From assembly GCF_035046505.1 (NCBI RefSeq), contig NC_089822.1, forward strand, positions 263,821,024 to 263,885,023: a stretch of DNA of 64,000 bases. The letters run 5' to 3'. This document shows, piece by piece, positions 28,900 to 41,309 of the stretch (the stretch's first letter is position 1; each line of letters starts with the position of its first letter). The notes under the pieces are model-generated. The model was not told the origin of the DNA. It saw nothing but the letters and a program-made list of their open reading frames with translations, and ran no database searches. The translations under genes were made by a program, and so were the position numbers. The stretch is from Tiliqua scincoides (taxonomy: Eukaryota; Chordata; Lepidosauria; Squamata; Scincidae).

Positions 28900-29145
28900 A
28901 CAGACACTTAAAAACATTTTTATTCTTGGTTTCAGCTCCACTATTTCTGCATTTTGTATGGTGTTTTATAGTACGATTTGGATGTATAGATGCTGCCACC
29001 AGCACCCTGGAAACATGCAGGATAGAAGCCTTGTAGAATAAATAAAATATTCAGTCTCAGTCCCCTCAGAACTGCAAGGCTTCCCCTCAGGCGGCTTCCT
29101 TGGATGAAGGAGGGCCTGAGAGAAGACTGGAAACCAGGTCTAGCA

Positions 29146-29222
29146 GCCAGTCCTCCCTGCCACAGGATGTGGGGATGGCAGCTGGCCTAGATGTCTTTGG
29201 AAGGGGACTGGACAAATAAAAG
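29146..29222 (+). mobile_element. CR1 LINE 3' fragment
   Basis: It encodes the antepenultimate CR1 segment (LPQDVG, then GLDVFGRGLDK), matching 15270-15340, and is badly truncated. Confidence 0.75.
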
Positions 29223-29379
29223 GAGACTGGATGCTGGGGCCACGCAAGGGTCAAAACTCCTGCAGGGGAGCAGAAAGGGGGTGCGGGGGCCCTGCGAGGG
29301 TCACCCTCCTGCAGGGGGCAAAAGGTGGCAGGGAGGCAGTGTGGAGGGCTCTCTGCCGGGTCCCTCTGCCAGGCTCTCA

Positions 29380-29990
29380 CTGGGCTCCAGCTCGCAACGG
29401 GACTGGGGCGCTGAGGGTTTGCAGCCCAGCCAGGGGGACGTCACGGGACTCGAACGCGCAGGTCCTGCCAAGGCGGCTACTGGGAGGGCTCCAGGTGGAA
29501 GCTCAGACAGAGCCACCTGCTCCCCGCTTCCGGTGGCTCCTCCCAGCCCCTCCTTAACTCCGCCTCGGGCGGGGCTGTCCCGGGCGGGGCCTCGCGCCCT
29601 CCTCCCATGCGCTAATTGGCTGCCTCCTCCCAGCATGCAAATCAGCTCCCGGCCAACGAGATCGTCTGGTCCCAGGACTGCTCAGCCCAGCCTGGTCGCA
29701 TCACATCCTAACCCTCAGCACAGCCATTGGAGGGACAGCCAATGACAGAGGGCAACAGCGGGCAGGGGCGGGGCCTCTCTACGAATCGTCCAATCGCGAT
29801 CGCCATTGACCTCGGAGACCGGGAAGGGCCGACGAGTGACAGTTACAGTGGGCAGAGGCGGGGGCGGGCCTGAAGGACCAGAGATGACTTGTGGAAAGCG
29901 AGGGGAACACCCGTGGCTGAGACGGGGCAGGCGCAGCTGGCGGGAAATCCAGGGGCTCTTGAGCAGGAAACTGCAACATCCCTGGAAGGA
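29380..29990. promoter_or_regulatory. Orphan CpG-rich promoter-like island
   Basis: CpG density rises sharply against its surroundings. Visible motifs are a CRE-like GACGTCAC (about 29439), GC boxes (GGGCGGGGC at about 29570 and 29766), several CCAAT/ATTGG boxes (about 29615, 29725, 29740, 29790) and an octamer ATGCAAAT (about 29636). There is no TATA box. Open frames through it are not supported as genes, since none has a recognised domain. It could drive the decayed zinc-finger gene downstream or an unseen transcript on either strand. Confidence 0.65.
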
Positions 29991-30990
29991 AGACAAAGAA
30001 AAGCAGCACGAGGGGGTGGGAGTCGTGGTTGTCCACAAGCATCACCCAGGCACATCCACCGGCTTCTGCCTGCCTGCCAGCCTGGCTTCCGCACGCCCTT
30101 CCACCACCTTCTACCCACGGAGCTCCACCAATTGTTCCTTTCTGCTCCATCTGTCAGCTCCAAGTGCACCACTGGCCCTGACCACATTTGCTTCAGTGCT
30201 GATCACGACCCTGATCTGGGTCCCATAACAAAGAGGCCGCTGGAACTTAACTTGAGAGGAACTTGTAGGAGCAGATCAAGTCATCTATTTATTTTTATTC
30301 CTGAATGTGCTTTATGCAGTGCACACTTCTCTTGATCGCTTTGAAAAGCACAAGATCAGACAGAAAATAACCAAGTTCAAGCTCTTCCTTGTGGAACAGG
30401 GAGTCACCTGACCACAGCCAGCAAGTCCTCCCCAGAGGTGCCAGGCCTGCTGCGAAATGGTGTCACTCTGGAAGCGTTCTCTGAAGTACACGCTTTGCTC
30501 CCCCCTCCCCCACAAACACACATTATGCACCCAAACCAGGAAGCTCTTTTTAACAGGGCTGGCCCAAAACCTCCTGGAGCCTGAGGTGGGGTGCTATCTC
30601 CCTCACCTGATGCTATCCCCCTTATCTGATGATGTGCCAGCCTCTGTCTCTCCCACACCATGGTTTGGAAAAAGCGGGGGGGGGGGGATGGAGCAGAAAA
30701 GGAAGTGTAGAGGAGAGTGGTAGAACATCCACCTCCACACTTCCTCTTTCTCTACCTACCCCTCTTCCTTTTCTAATTCAGACAGTTGGAGGAGGAGAAG
30801 TCTCATGCATGGGCATGGCCCTGATTGTTGAGGATTTGAGTTTGGGATTTCTCTCCCTTTCTTCCAGGGTATGGTCTTATCTGGGAATTAACCTGGGACC
30901 TCCTGCCCAAAGTATAAATGGTGTTATTTTCAATTTGTGTGTAAAAAGACTGTGGCTAGGAATCATTGTTCCACAGTAATGAGTGAATAT
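29991..30990. other. No gene recognised
   Basis: Sequence downstream of the CpG island could hold 5' UTR and intron of an unidentified transcript. A GAAGGAAGACAAAG-type purine stretch and a G-run near 30677 are all I see. Confidence 0.4.
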
Positions 30991-30996
30991 CTGTAA

Positions 30997-31931
<935 letters not shown>

Positions 31932-32004
31932 TAGTGCTTGGAGTGTGGAAAGACTTTCAGTGACAGTGAAAACCTGACTGTGTATCAAAGAACCCACATC
32001 CTGG

Positions 32005-32156
32005 ACATTTGAGCCCATTCATTCATTTCAATCATTCATCTAAGTTCCATCTCTAATGTATTTATTTAAATTTTATATTTCATTTTTTTTCCCCACCCTC
32101 AATACCGTGTCAGATATTTGATGCGGCCCTTTGGCTGAAAAGTTTGGAGACCCCTG
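32005..32156 (+). mobile_element. 5'-truncated hAT element, family 2
   Basis: It matches the right half of the element at 49321-49643 (AGTTCCATCTCTAAT, GATATTTGATGCGGCCCT) and ends in GTTTGGAGACCCCTG. It lies in the linker between two pseudogene fingers. Confidence 0.8.
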
Positions 32157-32250
32157 AACTATATCAATGATTGAAGTGTGGAAAGAGCTTCAGCCAGAGC
32201 TCAAGCCTGACTTTGCATCAGAGAACTCACTCGGGATAAATCATCCAAAT

Positions 32251-32725
32251 AAGTGGTTCTCAAACTTTTTAGCACTGGGACCCGCTGTTTAGAATGACAA
32301 TCCTTTGGGACCCACCAGAAGTGATGTCATTAACCTTAAAGTGATGTTATGGCCAGAAGTTACATCATCAAGCAGGAAAATTAGCACTCCTCATATGACC
32401 TAATCAAATCTAAGTAAATTACAAGTATAAGTTTAAAAATTTATTTAAAATAAAGAAGAACCCTCCTAACCCTTTATCTGTTTAAAAAATTCCCAAGTAT
32501 CCCAAAGGCTGCAGTCTTATGTACACTTATCCAGAAGTACATCCCATTGAGTATCATTGTTAAAACATATACACAGTAGCCTGTTAAAAGTACACATCTG
32601 AAACATTTCCCCAAACGCAATTACATACCATGGTAACATCAAATCTAGTATATTAAAAATAAAATATACATTGAAATAAATGGGGACCTGAAACTGGTTC
32701 GTGACCCACAGTTTGAGAAACACTG
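32251..32725. mobile_element. Complete hAT non-autonomous element with 8-bp TSD
   Basis: The left end AAGTGGTTCTCAAACT and the right end AGTTTGAGAAACACTG are inverted repeats. Flanks are ATCCAAAT (32243-32250) and ATCTAAAT (32726-32733), a 7/8 match, as hAT transposases leave. Finger coding sequence resumes on the far side with GCTTGGTGTGTGG. Confidence 0.92.
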
Positions 32726-32943
32726 ATCTAAATGCTTGGTGTGTGGAAAGAGCTTCAGTTGAGTGTCGGAAAGGAGAGATACAAAGACAAAGAATAAGGG
32801 GCACAGCCTAGTTGAGGAGAGGTGAGGAACTGGGCACAATGGAAGAAGAGGCATATTGCCTTAAAAACAGTCGCAGAACCCAGAAGAGTCTCTTGGAAGC
32901 CAGACGGTGAAGACATGAGGTGACGACCATAGTGAACACCATA

Positions 32944-33299
32944 CAGCACCTTTTCTCAAACTGTGAGTCAGGACCCAGTAGGTGGGTCGCGAACCTTTCT
33001 CAGATGGGTCCCCATTCATTTCAATATTTTATTTTTAATATGTTAGACTTGATGCTGCCATGGAATGTGACTGCATTTGGGGAATTGTTACAGATCTATA
33101 CTTTTAACAGGCTACTGCGTATATACGCTTTCAACAATGATATTAAATGGGACTTACTCCTGGGTAAGTGGTAGGATTGCAGCCTAGGATTGTTAAAAAG
33201 TTTCCTGCTTGATGATGTCACTCCTGGTCATGACATCACTTCCGGTGTGTCCTGACAGATTCTCATTCTAAAAAGTGGGTCCTGGTGCTGAAAGGTGTC
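32944..33299 (-). mobile_element. hAT element, inverted relative
   Basis: Reverse-oriented relative of 32251-32725: TTCTCAAACTGTGAGTCAGG at the left, and TTCTCATTCTAAAAAGTGGG with GTGCTGAAAGG at the right. It is shortened internally. Its ends are diverged and I cannot fix the target duplication. Confidence 0.75.
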
Positions 33300-33984
33300 A
33301 ACTGAAAAGTGGAATTGGAGGCTGCAACCAGGAGCAGAAAAATTGTTGTGGGGGGGGGGGAGGCTGTTTAATTCTGCTTCCCATACCCTCCCTCCACCAG
33401 CTGGTTTCGCACTGATGGATGAAAAGGCATTCCCATATCTTTTCCCCTATGGTGACAAAGTCAACTTGGAGGTCAAGATTCTGAGTGGACAAGTGGTGGG
33501 AAAAGGTGAAGCACCCCTCCACCTGTGGTTCCTTCATTGAAACTGGTAGCCTCCGATGCCACCGTTCAGCTCAAAAAGAGAAATGGTTCCTAAATCTTCA
33601 TCCTGTCTCGTTTGGTGTTCCAAAGGAATGAAAGCCCTGCTGGTTCCCAGCTGTAGGATGCTTGCAAGTGCCATGTTGACATGTGTGAAACATTTCAGAG
33701 GGGCAAGAGAGACAGAGGTACACTGGAATGAATGCTCTTTGAAGGCCCGTAAGAAAGAAGGAAGCACCTGACAGAAGTTCAAGGGTCACAGACAGGAGTT
33801 CTTCAGTGTTATATCAATATTAATCAATGCATTAAATCAGATGGGTTGATTTGTCTTTATTTTAACCTGCTGCAGCATCATCTTGGTGAACAGCAGACTC
33901 GGCTTGCGGGCAGACAGCTTGGCATTTGTTAGTCCAAAAAACTACACAACCACTGTTTGGAGAAGTGTAAAATGTAATGTAATG
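33300..33984. other. No gene recognised
   Basis: Short overlapping frames on both strands, none with a domain. A poly-G run is near 33350. Nothing else identified. Confidence 0.4.
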
Positions 33985-34309
33985 TAACGTCATGCACACT
34001 GGGGCAAAGAATCCAAACTTCACATATAGGCTAATGGGTTCTGAGCTGTCTGTGACAGGCCAGGAGAGAGATCTTGGGGTGGTGGTGGAGAGCTCGATGA
34101 AAGTGTCGACCCAATGTGTGGCAGTGGTGAAGAAGGCCACTTCCATGCTTGAGATTATTAGAAAAGGTATTGAGAATAAGACAGCTAATATTGTAATGCC
34201 GTTGTATGAATCAATGGTAAGGCCACACGTGGAGTATTGTGCCCAGTTCTGGTGGCCACATCTCAAAAGGATATAGCGGAAATGGAAAAGGTGCAGAAGA
34301 GAGCGACCA
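33985..34309 (+). mobile_element. CR1 LINE fragment (sense)
   Basis: It encodes MHTGAKNPNFTYRLMGSELS, ERDLGVVVESSMKV and MVRPHVEYCAQFWWPHLK, matching 14680-15000. It is immediately followed by the next CR1 segment in inverted orientation. Confidence 0.88.
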
Positions 34310-34310
34310 T

Positions 34311-34440
34311 CCCCTGTGTAATTTTGTATGTCTCAATCATGTCTGCCCAGGCACCTCTTTTCTAGACTGAAGAGCCCCAAATGCTGTAGCCTTTCCACGT
34401 AAGGGAGGTGCCCCAGCCCAGGAATAATTTTTTCTAGGAC
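34311..34440 (-). mobile_element. CR1 LINE fragment (inverted)
   Basis: The minus strand reads GLGHLPYVERLQHLGLFSLE and continues toward HDxIETYKI, that is, the region that should follow 34309 in a normal CR1 but flipped. Together the two pieces tile the element without overlap. Confidence 0.85.
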
Positions 34441-35267
34441 TGACTTACCAACCCAAGGGAGCAGCCTGCCAAGTGAGCCCTGGGCCAAGGACTGGGAGGG
34501 GACGGGAAACTGTGGCAAGGTGTGGTTGAGCAGACCACAGTGGCCCACACCACAAGTACATGCAGGATCCTTCCCTTTCCCTGCAAGAGGAAGACTAGGA
34601 CCCACAGGGCAGGGGGCCCCTCCTGCCTAGACCCTCCCCAAGCAGGGAAGGTGGAACCAGCAAGGGGAGAGGAGCCCAGCCAAGGCCTGGAGAATGGCTG
34701 ACTGAAGTGGTGGCTGACTGAAGAAGGCCCTAGTGGGGAGTAGGGTTCTCTCAAAGCCCCCTTGCTCTGAGGCCCAGGGGATGAAGAAGGAGCCAATCCA
34801 GGAGGGGGTGGTGTGGAAAACCCTACATAGATTGCTGAGCCTATACCGGTGGGGACCCTGGTGGCAAGCAGGAGCCCGATCCCCCCTTTTTGGGGCCCTG
34901 ACACCACATGTTCCAGCCTCTGGACCTTTGCAGTTTTCACAATTCCCCCGTCTACCCCTCCCCCACCGCCCAGGAGAAGGCCATCCATTTTAGGGGGGGG
35001 GAGATATTTTGCAATTAGTACAAAATGACCATCAGTAAAGTAAATAAAAAGAACTCCAAACTCCTTGCTTGGGGGGAGAATGCATGATTCTGTATTGAAT
35101 ATTCTTTGTCAGAGCAAACCTTGACCATAACAAGCACCCCAGATCAGCTCAAAGTTCTGTCTCATCCCTCGTTCTGCTTCCAACCGTGACCAGATGCCTC
35201 CAGGAAGCCCACAGGCGGCGCATGAAGGCAACAGCTGCCAGTCATTCTGTGGCCTGTCCCACAAAGC
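34441..35267. other. No gene recognised
   Basis: GC-moderate sequence with short frames on both strands and a G-run near 34993. No domain or known repeat recognised. Confidence 0.4.
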
Positions 35268-35581
35268 CTGTGATTTTCAACCATGTTCTTTTCATGGCTC
35301 ACTGACCTCTGAGGCCTTCTCTATGGTCTTCGCCTCTTGTGATGTCTCTTTCGGCTTTTCAGAGCTTCTTCCAGGTCCCGCAGCTCTTTTTCTTTGTAGT
35401 CTGCAGTAACAAATTATCCAGTGGAGGAAGAGGAACAATTTCTTATTAAACACGGTTGTCCTCAGAATCTGGAAGAGTTTTTCAGCTATTTTCAACCGCC
35501 ATGCTCCAAAACCCCCACAGCTCACCTTTGCAATTTTCACAGCACACCAATGTGCTGCGGTACAAAGGTTGAAAATCACTG
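35268..35581. mobile_element. Old hAT element
   Basis: The left terminus CTGTGATTTTCAACC and right terminus GGTTGAAAATCACTG are inverted. Flanks CACAAAGC and CACTAGGC agree at 6 of 8 bases, consistent with an aged 8-bp duplication. Confidence 0.75.
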
Positions 35582-36617
35582 CACTAGGCTGTAAAGGTTG
35601 AGGCAGCAGGTCTGGAATAGACTCCGCCTGAGACCCTGGAAAGCTGTTGCCAGTCAGGAAATTCCACTGGGCTAGACAGATAGATAGGCTGAGTCAGTTT
35701 CACTTGTTCTCAATATCTCAAAGGTTTGGTGAGCTGGTTACAGTGGTGAGAATTTGTACAATCTGAAGGTCATTTCTTCTCGGTTCATACATTCCTTGGG
35801 AACAAAATGGGACTCAAGGGGACCTCCTACTGATTGTCCTTTGCCCAAAGAACAAAAAAAACAATAGTCAGTTTTCCTTGAAACCTGTCCGGTCATCCTT
35901 GGTCTTTCGAATAAATCCTACATGGTAACTTGGGGCCCTTCTTGATGAGACTTGGGGGAAGCTGGTTGGTGTGCTTCCACAGATTTGAATTGGGGGGGGG
36001 GTTGAATTACCTGGGGTGCTGCACCAGGTGATGGCAATCACAAGCTCTCTCCTGAACCACCTACTCAACAGCAACAATATATTGGTTATAAAACAGGTTA
36101 TCATGCACACACATCATGATTGGTTATCATGCACGCACATCAAAGTTGTGAGAGGGGTGACAAAGCAAAAAACTATTTAAAAGCAAAAAACTATTTTTAA
36201 AGTGAACAAATCACAAGTTCTGAAGGTGATCTTGCCTGGGACATCATTTCATCTAAATCCATGAGTACCCACATCAAGACTGTGACTTTTTTGGGGGGCG
36301 GGGGTGTCCTTAACAGCAATCTGATACATGAAATTAAGCAGGCAAAGCTTTTCCCCATTGTTTCACCTCCCTGCCAGGAAAGTTTTTTCCCTAAAGTTGA
36401 AACGCAAGCTGTAGCAATAAGTAACACCTGCATGGGCAGACCCGGAAGCAAATTCTGTCTTGGCTCTAAATCCCCCCTCCCCAAGCTAAGTTAGATCAGG
36501 CAGGAAAAAAGGGAGAGAGCCCTCTTCCACCCTCTCCCCCTCACCTAGGAGATCTAGTGGCTGATGACCTCATCTCCCCCCCCCCATGTCAACAGAATCC
36601 TCCTCCTCCCATTTAAC
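35582..36617. other. No gene recognised
   Basis: No coding support. A short local duplication, GGTTATCATGCAC, occurs twice at 36094-36135 around CACACATCA, and several poly-G/C runs are present. Confidence 0.4.
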
Positions 36618-36775
36618 ATAAGAGCAGCCCCACTGGATCAGGCCATAGGTCCATCTAGTCCAGCTTCCTGTATCTCACAGCGGCCCACCAAATACGCCAG
36701 AGAGCACACCAGATAACCTTATTCTGGTGCCCTCCCTTGCACCTGGCATTCTGACATAGCATTTCTTGTAATGGA
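36618..36775 (-). mobile_element. CR1 LINE 3' UTR, inverted
   Basis: Antisense CR1 tail: AACATAAGAGCAGCCCCACT, TCTAGTCCAGCTTCCTGTAT, CTGGCATTCTGACATAG. It is 5'-truncated to the UTR only. Confidence 0.9.
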
Positions 36776-37746
36776 GAAATATCAAACAAAATTGACTATG
36801 ATGATATCAGCATACAAACAAAACACCTTTCAGGAATTGAATGGAGATGAATCAATTGGATTTTATTTTTAAAAACATAATGCAGCAATTCCGCACATGG
36901 TTCTTCACATTTGTGGTGCAAAATTCACAGTACACCTGCTATTCTTTTTACGCATTCTTTATATAGGCGCTGTGTGTGGCATTCTTTATATAGGGTGAGC
37001 GCATGGTGGTTTGGAGAAAGTGATAGATGTGCATCACATAAACTAAAAGGTGCACAGTATGTTGCTTTTGGAAGGTCTGCAGGGGCTAATGGATAATGTT
37101 GAATGATTGGAAAGTGTCAGCCGGCCCACTCTCACACACCTCCTGCAAATATAAAATGTAGGCGGAGAGGCTGTTTCTAATAGTGCAAGCTTAGTCATGC
37201 CTACTCATACATAAATGGGGAGTAAATACCATTGTGGTCAATGGAACTTATTCCCAGGTAAGTGTGTATAGGATTGCAGCCTAAGGGCGCAAGCTCCATT
37301 AAACTCAGCAAGGTTTGCTTCTGAGTACACACACACAGGATTATGTTGCAATCTGTTTCTAGACTCTTATCATGACTGTTCACACTGCAGATTTTGGGGC
37401 TCACACAGCAGGCCTAGTTGCCCCCCGTCTTCCTCTTTTAACAGCCACTCTGATGGATTCTGGAACTCAAACCACTAGCTTAAGACTTTGTGCCAGTTTG
37501 TTTGGTCCTAAAATAAAAGGTATGAGTAGACTGTGACTATGGCTTAGCCACTGACTGCTGTGAATAGACTCTGAACTTACTATTTACAGTATAGTGAATC
37601 CTCAATTTAACAGGCTTTGGAAATAACTGCTGTGCTCTGCTTCTTCCAAAACTAGCCATATTTTGCACATGCATGCTTGCATGGTCATAAATGAATTCTG
37701 ATTTAACAGACTTTCAGCACTAACGGACAACCCTTTCCCTGCCTAA
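36776..37746. other. Mostly featureless; short repeat piece
   Basis: A fragment at about 37210-37350 (CAATGGAACTTATTCCCAGG, GTATAGGATTGCAGCCTA) belongs to the unidentified short family also seen at 28810. The rest shows nothing I can assign. Confidence 0.45.
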
Positions 37747-37929
37747 GCACCAACTCTATGCAATTTTCCAGCACCTATGCAGCCACAATGCACCCTGAGG
37801 TCAGAGAACAAATGTTCCCTTGCCTTGAGGAGGCCTCCATGCACATGGAGACCCCTCCACCATAGGATGCAGTACAAGTCCCAGTGGCTTGGCTGCACCG
37901 GCACTGGAAAACTGGATAGGATTGGACCC
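37747..37929. mobile_element. Harbinger-like MITE, subfamily 2
   Basis: The right end GGAAAACTGGATAGGATTGG plus ACCC is typical; the left end is diverged (GCACCAACTCTATGCAATTT). The core has the AGGCCTCCATG and GATGCAG words shared with the other copies. Flanks are TAA and TTA. Confidence 0.75.
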
Positions 37930-38149
37930 TTAGTCTGTTAAAGCAAGTGTTGATTATATTTGAACTGTGTGTAATTACAGACCAGGCCTCTTTGGCTCTC
38001 AATGGTTAATTATAATTCATACCCCAAAGAAGTGAACTCTAGAAAACAAGACCTTCTATTGCAATCAGTCTGTTAACCTTTAAGGTAGCGCATCAGTGCA
38101 TGTTTTGTGCAATAGGCTTGCTGTATGACAACTAATCCAGGAACAAGTT

Positions 38150-41100
38150 ACTTTTTAGAGATCATTTTATTGTTGTTAAGAAATGGAAGGGGGAAAAAAA
38201 ACAGCCTAAACGATATTTCAAAACAAGGCATCTCAATATCCAAAGCAAAGCTAGAGATGAAAGAGGGAAAGGACAATACTATTGGAAAATTCAGAAAACA
38301 AATCAGCAAAGAGAGGAACAGTGACACACACAGCCGGCCAGATCTTTCAACAATTTTCAAGAATAGCGACTAGGCGGGGTTTTTTAAATCCAAATATGTC
38401 TTCTCATTTCCTGCCAAGAGATGTAGGATACATAACAAATATTATTGGCTAGCCATAGCATGAAATATTCCTGGTGTCATGGATGGAATTCAACCCTAGT
38501 GGAGATTAGGCTGGCACTACTATAGATGAGAAGCAGAAAAAAAGAGATGGTACAACCGTTTTGTCTGGTATTTTGGCTAATCATGTAAGCCTTAAAAATA
38601 TTGAGCCTCCTGTCTGGGAAGGTTCAGTGTTACAGCCCTCACGGGCCTAAGTTAAACTTTAGCTCTCCATCAGGTTTTATCATCCCAGATTTCTTGTAGA
38701 AGGGTCACTTGTTTGAAAATGTACCCATGTTGAAAACAAACCCAATACACCGCCCCCACTGCCACCCACCCCAAAAAGACCCCTTGGGACTCCGTCCCCC
38801 CTTCCACACTAGAATACTTGTGGGCCAGGTGATCTAGCAATCTTTCCAACCTGCAAGTCAACTACGCAGATTCCAACGTGGATGGTGTTTAAAAATGAGC
38901 AATCTATGTGCAATTTGTACAGTGGTCAGAGGAGACCGTACCACATCCAAAAAAGAACTTCTGAACCCGCTCACAGTCAATCCAAACAAGAGCATGGGGG
39001 AAAGAGGTGGAGCTTCCCCAAGTCCTCCCTCTGGTGAAGTGCTTGAAAAAGAGGCAATGTGGAGGATGGATTTCAGTTGCGGTTCAAACGAAGAGCAGGC
39101 CCCAGAGGGGTGGGTGACTGATCAAGGTCTCAGAATGCTTGGCTTCTATTACAACTCCTCCCCATACCTTCAGGCTGAGAGGCACAGTCCTGGAGTCTCA
39201 TATGATCTTATTCTGCACCATATTCACAAGACCGCAGAGAGTCTTAATATGCTGCTTCATGACGGTTCAAAGCCAATTCTCTCCTTGCCCTCTGATGCCA
39301 CACCTATAGAACAGATTTCCCCAGATTTATTTGTCAGGCTTCCTCTTCCAAAGAACTCTGGGAACTGCAGTTGCATGAAGGTGATGAGAGTTCTTTGAAG
39401 GAAACCTCTTGTCCCCTCACAGAACTCCCAAAATTCCTTGGCTGGAAGTTCAGGGTGCTTAAAGTTCATCTAGCTTAAAATCTGTAATTGATGGAAGTCG
39501 GGCGCTCAGCCCAGAAGTACTAGGACAGAAGTGATTGACGCATGGTACAGAACAGGGTGGAAGAACTGCAAGTCTCACCTTAAGTCTTCCCTGCATGTAG
39601 TAAAGAAGCACATCAGAAAGAGGAGTTTTGCACAAACCTTTCCCTGATGTGCTAGTTTACCACATGCAAAAAACTTTCGTGAAGTTACTCATTCTATACA
39701 CAGAAAATGACACACCAACACTACACCCCCCCCCCCAATTCCACCACCTTGTTCTGTATGATTTGCAGGCGAGCTGCAAAGCTGGTCTACACACAGCAGA
39801 CCAAAGTGAGTTAAGAGACCGAATTGTACCACTTTAAACTGCAAGTGGGAGAACGCACATTTTAAAGATCCTTGCCTGAATTCAAAAAAACAAAACAAAA
39901 CAGAAGACACCTCACTGCAAGCAGAAAAGTAGCACAGCAAAGTTGCTTGCAGGGATAGAACCAGTTTCCCATTTGCCTGGGCTAGAATCAGTTTCCCTGC
40001 TAAGCTACCTTTCCATTTGCAAGGCCTTCAAAAGAAACCCAACACTGTGGGTTAGCATTCAAACGTCTTTTCCTGCAGTGGCTGCCTCTCAGGCTACTTC
40101 TTCAGCACTTGGCCACCTCATCCAGCTGCCTCCATACATCAGGGAGTCTTCTTTGTGTGCTCCATTCAAAAGCGGAGCTGGGGCAAGCAGGGAACAGGAA
40201 GAACTGCACAGACCAGCAGCCTGACCAACCCAGATCCCTCCCAGCCAGCCCACCCTCATTGTGACACAGGAGAAGAGGAAGATCATCTTTTCGTATGTAT
40301 ATATACCATAATAAATAATGACACACAGTGCCAGTTGAGCCTTTTACAAGAGAGAAATGGCATTGTGGGAAACCAATTCAATTCCTCTATGCCAGTTTTG
40401 GCTCCGTTTACCAGTTCATTACGATATGCTGTAGCAGTTCAACCCATCCCTCAGGGCCGACTATTACTTTGAAATAAGAGCTCTTTGTCTGGGGCAAAGT
40501 CTTCAGCGTGGATTCAAACCCTCACCATGCACTGGGTGCACTCTAAACGGGTCCTTGGTCAACTCGGACTGCTGGTCAGCTGCTACAGCATTTTCCGGTT
40601 GTACTGCACCTCGTGACTAATTCCTTGGAAAGACTGGGTGAAAAGCATTCAAGAAGCCTTAGTCAAGGCCGCATAACAGTCTGCATAGGGGTTGGCAACT
40701 AGCAGGTATCTGCGCCACCAGGCCTTGAGGGACACTGGCTCCCCAACTGCCAGCCAAAGATCCCCTTCTTCTCCCACCTATTGTTTGCCAGAAATATCTT
40801 TTCCAGCAGGAGATGGAGGAGACCAAATTGTTACGGGTCACAACTGTGATAGGCCCCGTTTGCCTCCCTTCCTCTCTCTCCTCCACCCACTTCATTTTCA
40901 CTTCTGGCCTGACGTTTTTGACAAGCGGAGGAGAAGCATTTAACCACGCAGGGCTGCCAACCGCCAGCCACAAGTTGCCTCCTGGCTACCAGGAAGAAGG
41001 ACAACATGGTGGCCTGTTGCTGAGCAGGCACCTTGCAGATTCTTCCTCACCTCTCTTGCCAAAAACAACATGGAAGAGGGGGTGGGAGAGATGTGTAGGG

Positions 41101-41309
41101 GTAGGAGATGGAGGGTGGCAGGGAAGAGGGGCGTAGACAACTTGGCTATGACAAGGGCAGGAGCAGCAGGCCGACCATCCTGCTATCTTCACAGGCTCAT
41201 CAGCACCTAGTTCTGAGGAGGGCAGTTACGCCCACTGCAATCTCTCACTTGACGAACAAGTTCACCGTCAGCCACGTCTCGCTTTGAAAGAGGGCCTGAA
41301 AAGAGCTTT
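38150..41309 (-). other. Probable 3' UTR of the minus-strand zinc-finger gene
   Basis: Largely free of recognised transposons, unlike its surroundings, which suits a retained 3' UTR exon continuing from the stop at 41310. AATAAA on the minus strand occurs at about 38165-38170 and again near 39328. Either could end the transcript. A short stretch at 39340-39470 with CAAAGAACTCTGGGAACTG and ACAGAACTCCCAAAATTCC is a probable old inverted-repeat element. Confidence 0.5.

Noticed and set aside
29191-30335. Open frames of 100-184 codons in the CpG island
   Set aside because: High GC removes stop codons by chance. Frames overlap on both strands and show no recognised domain.
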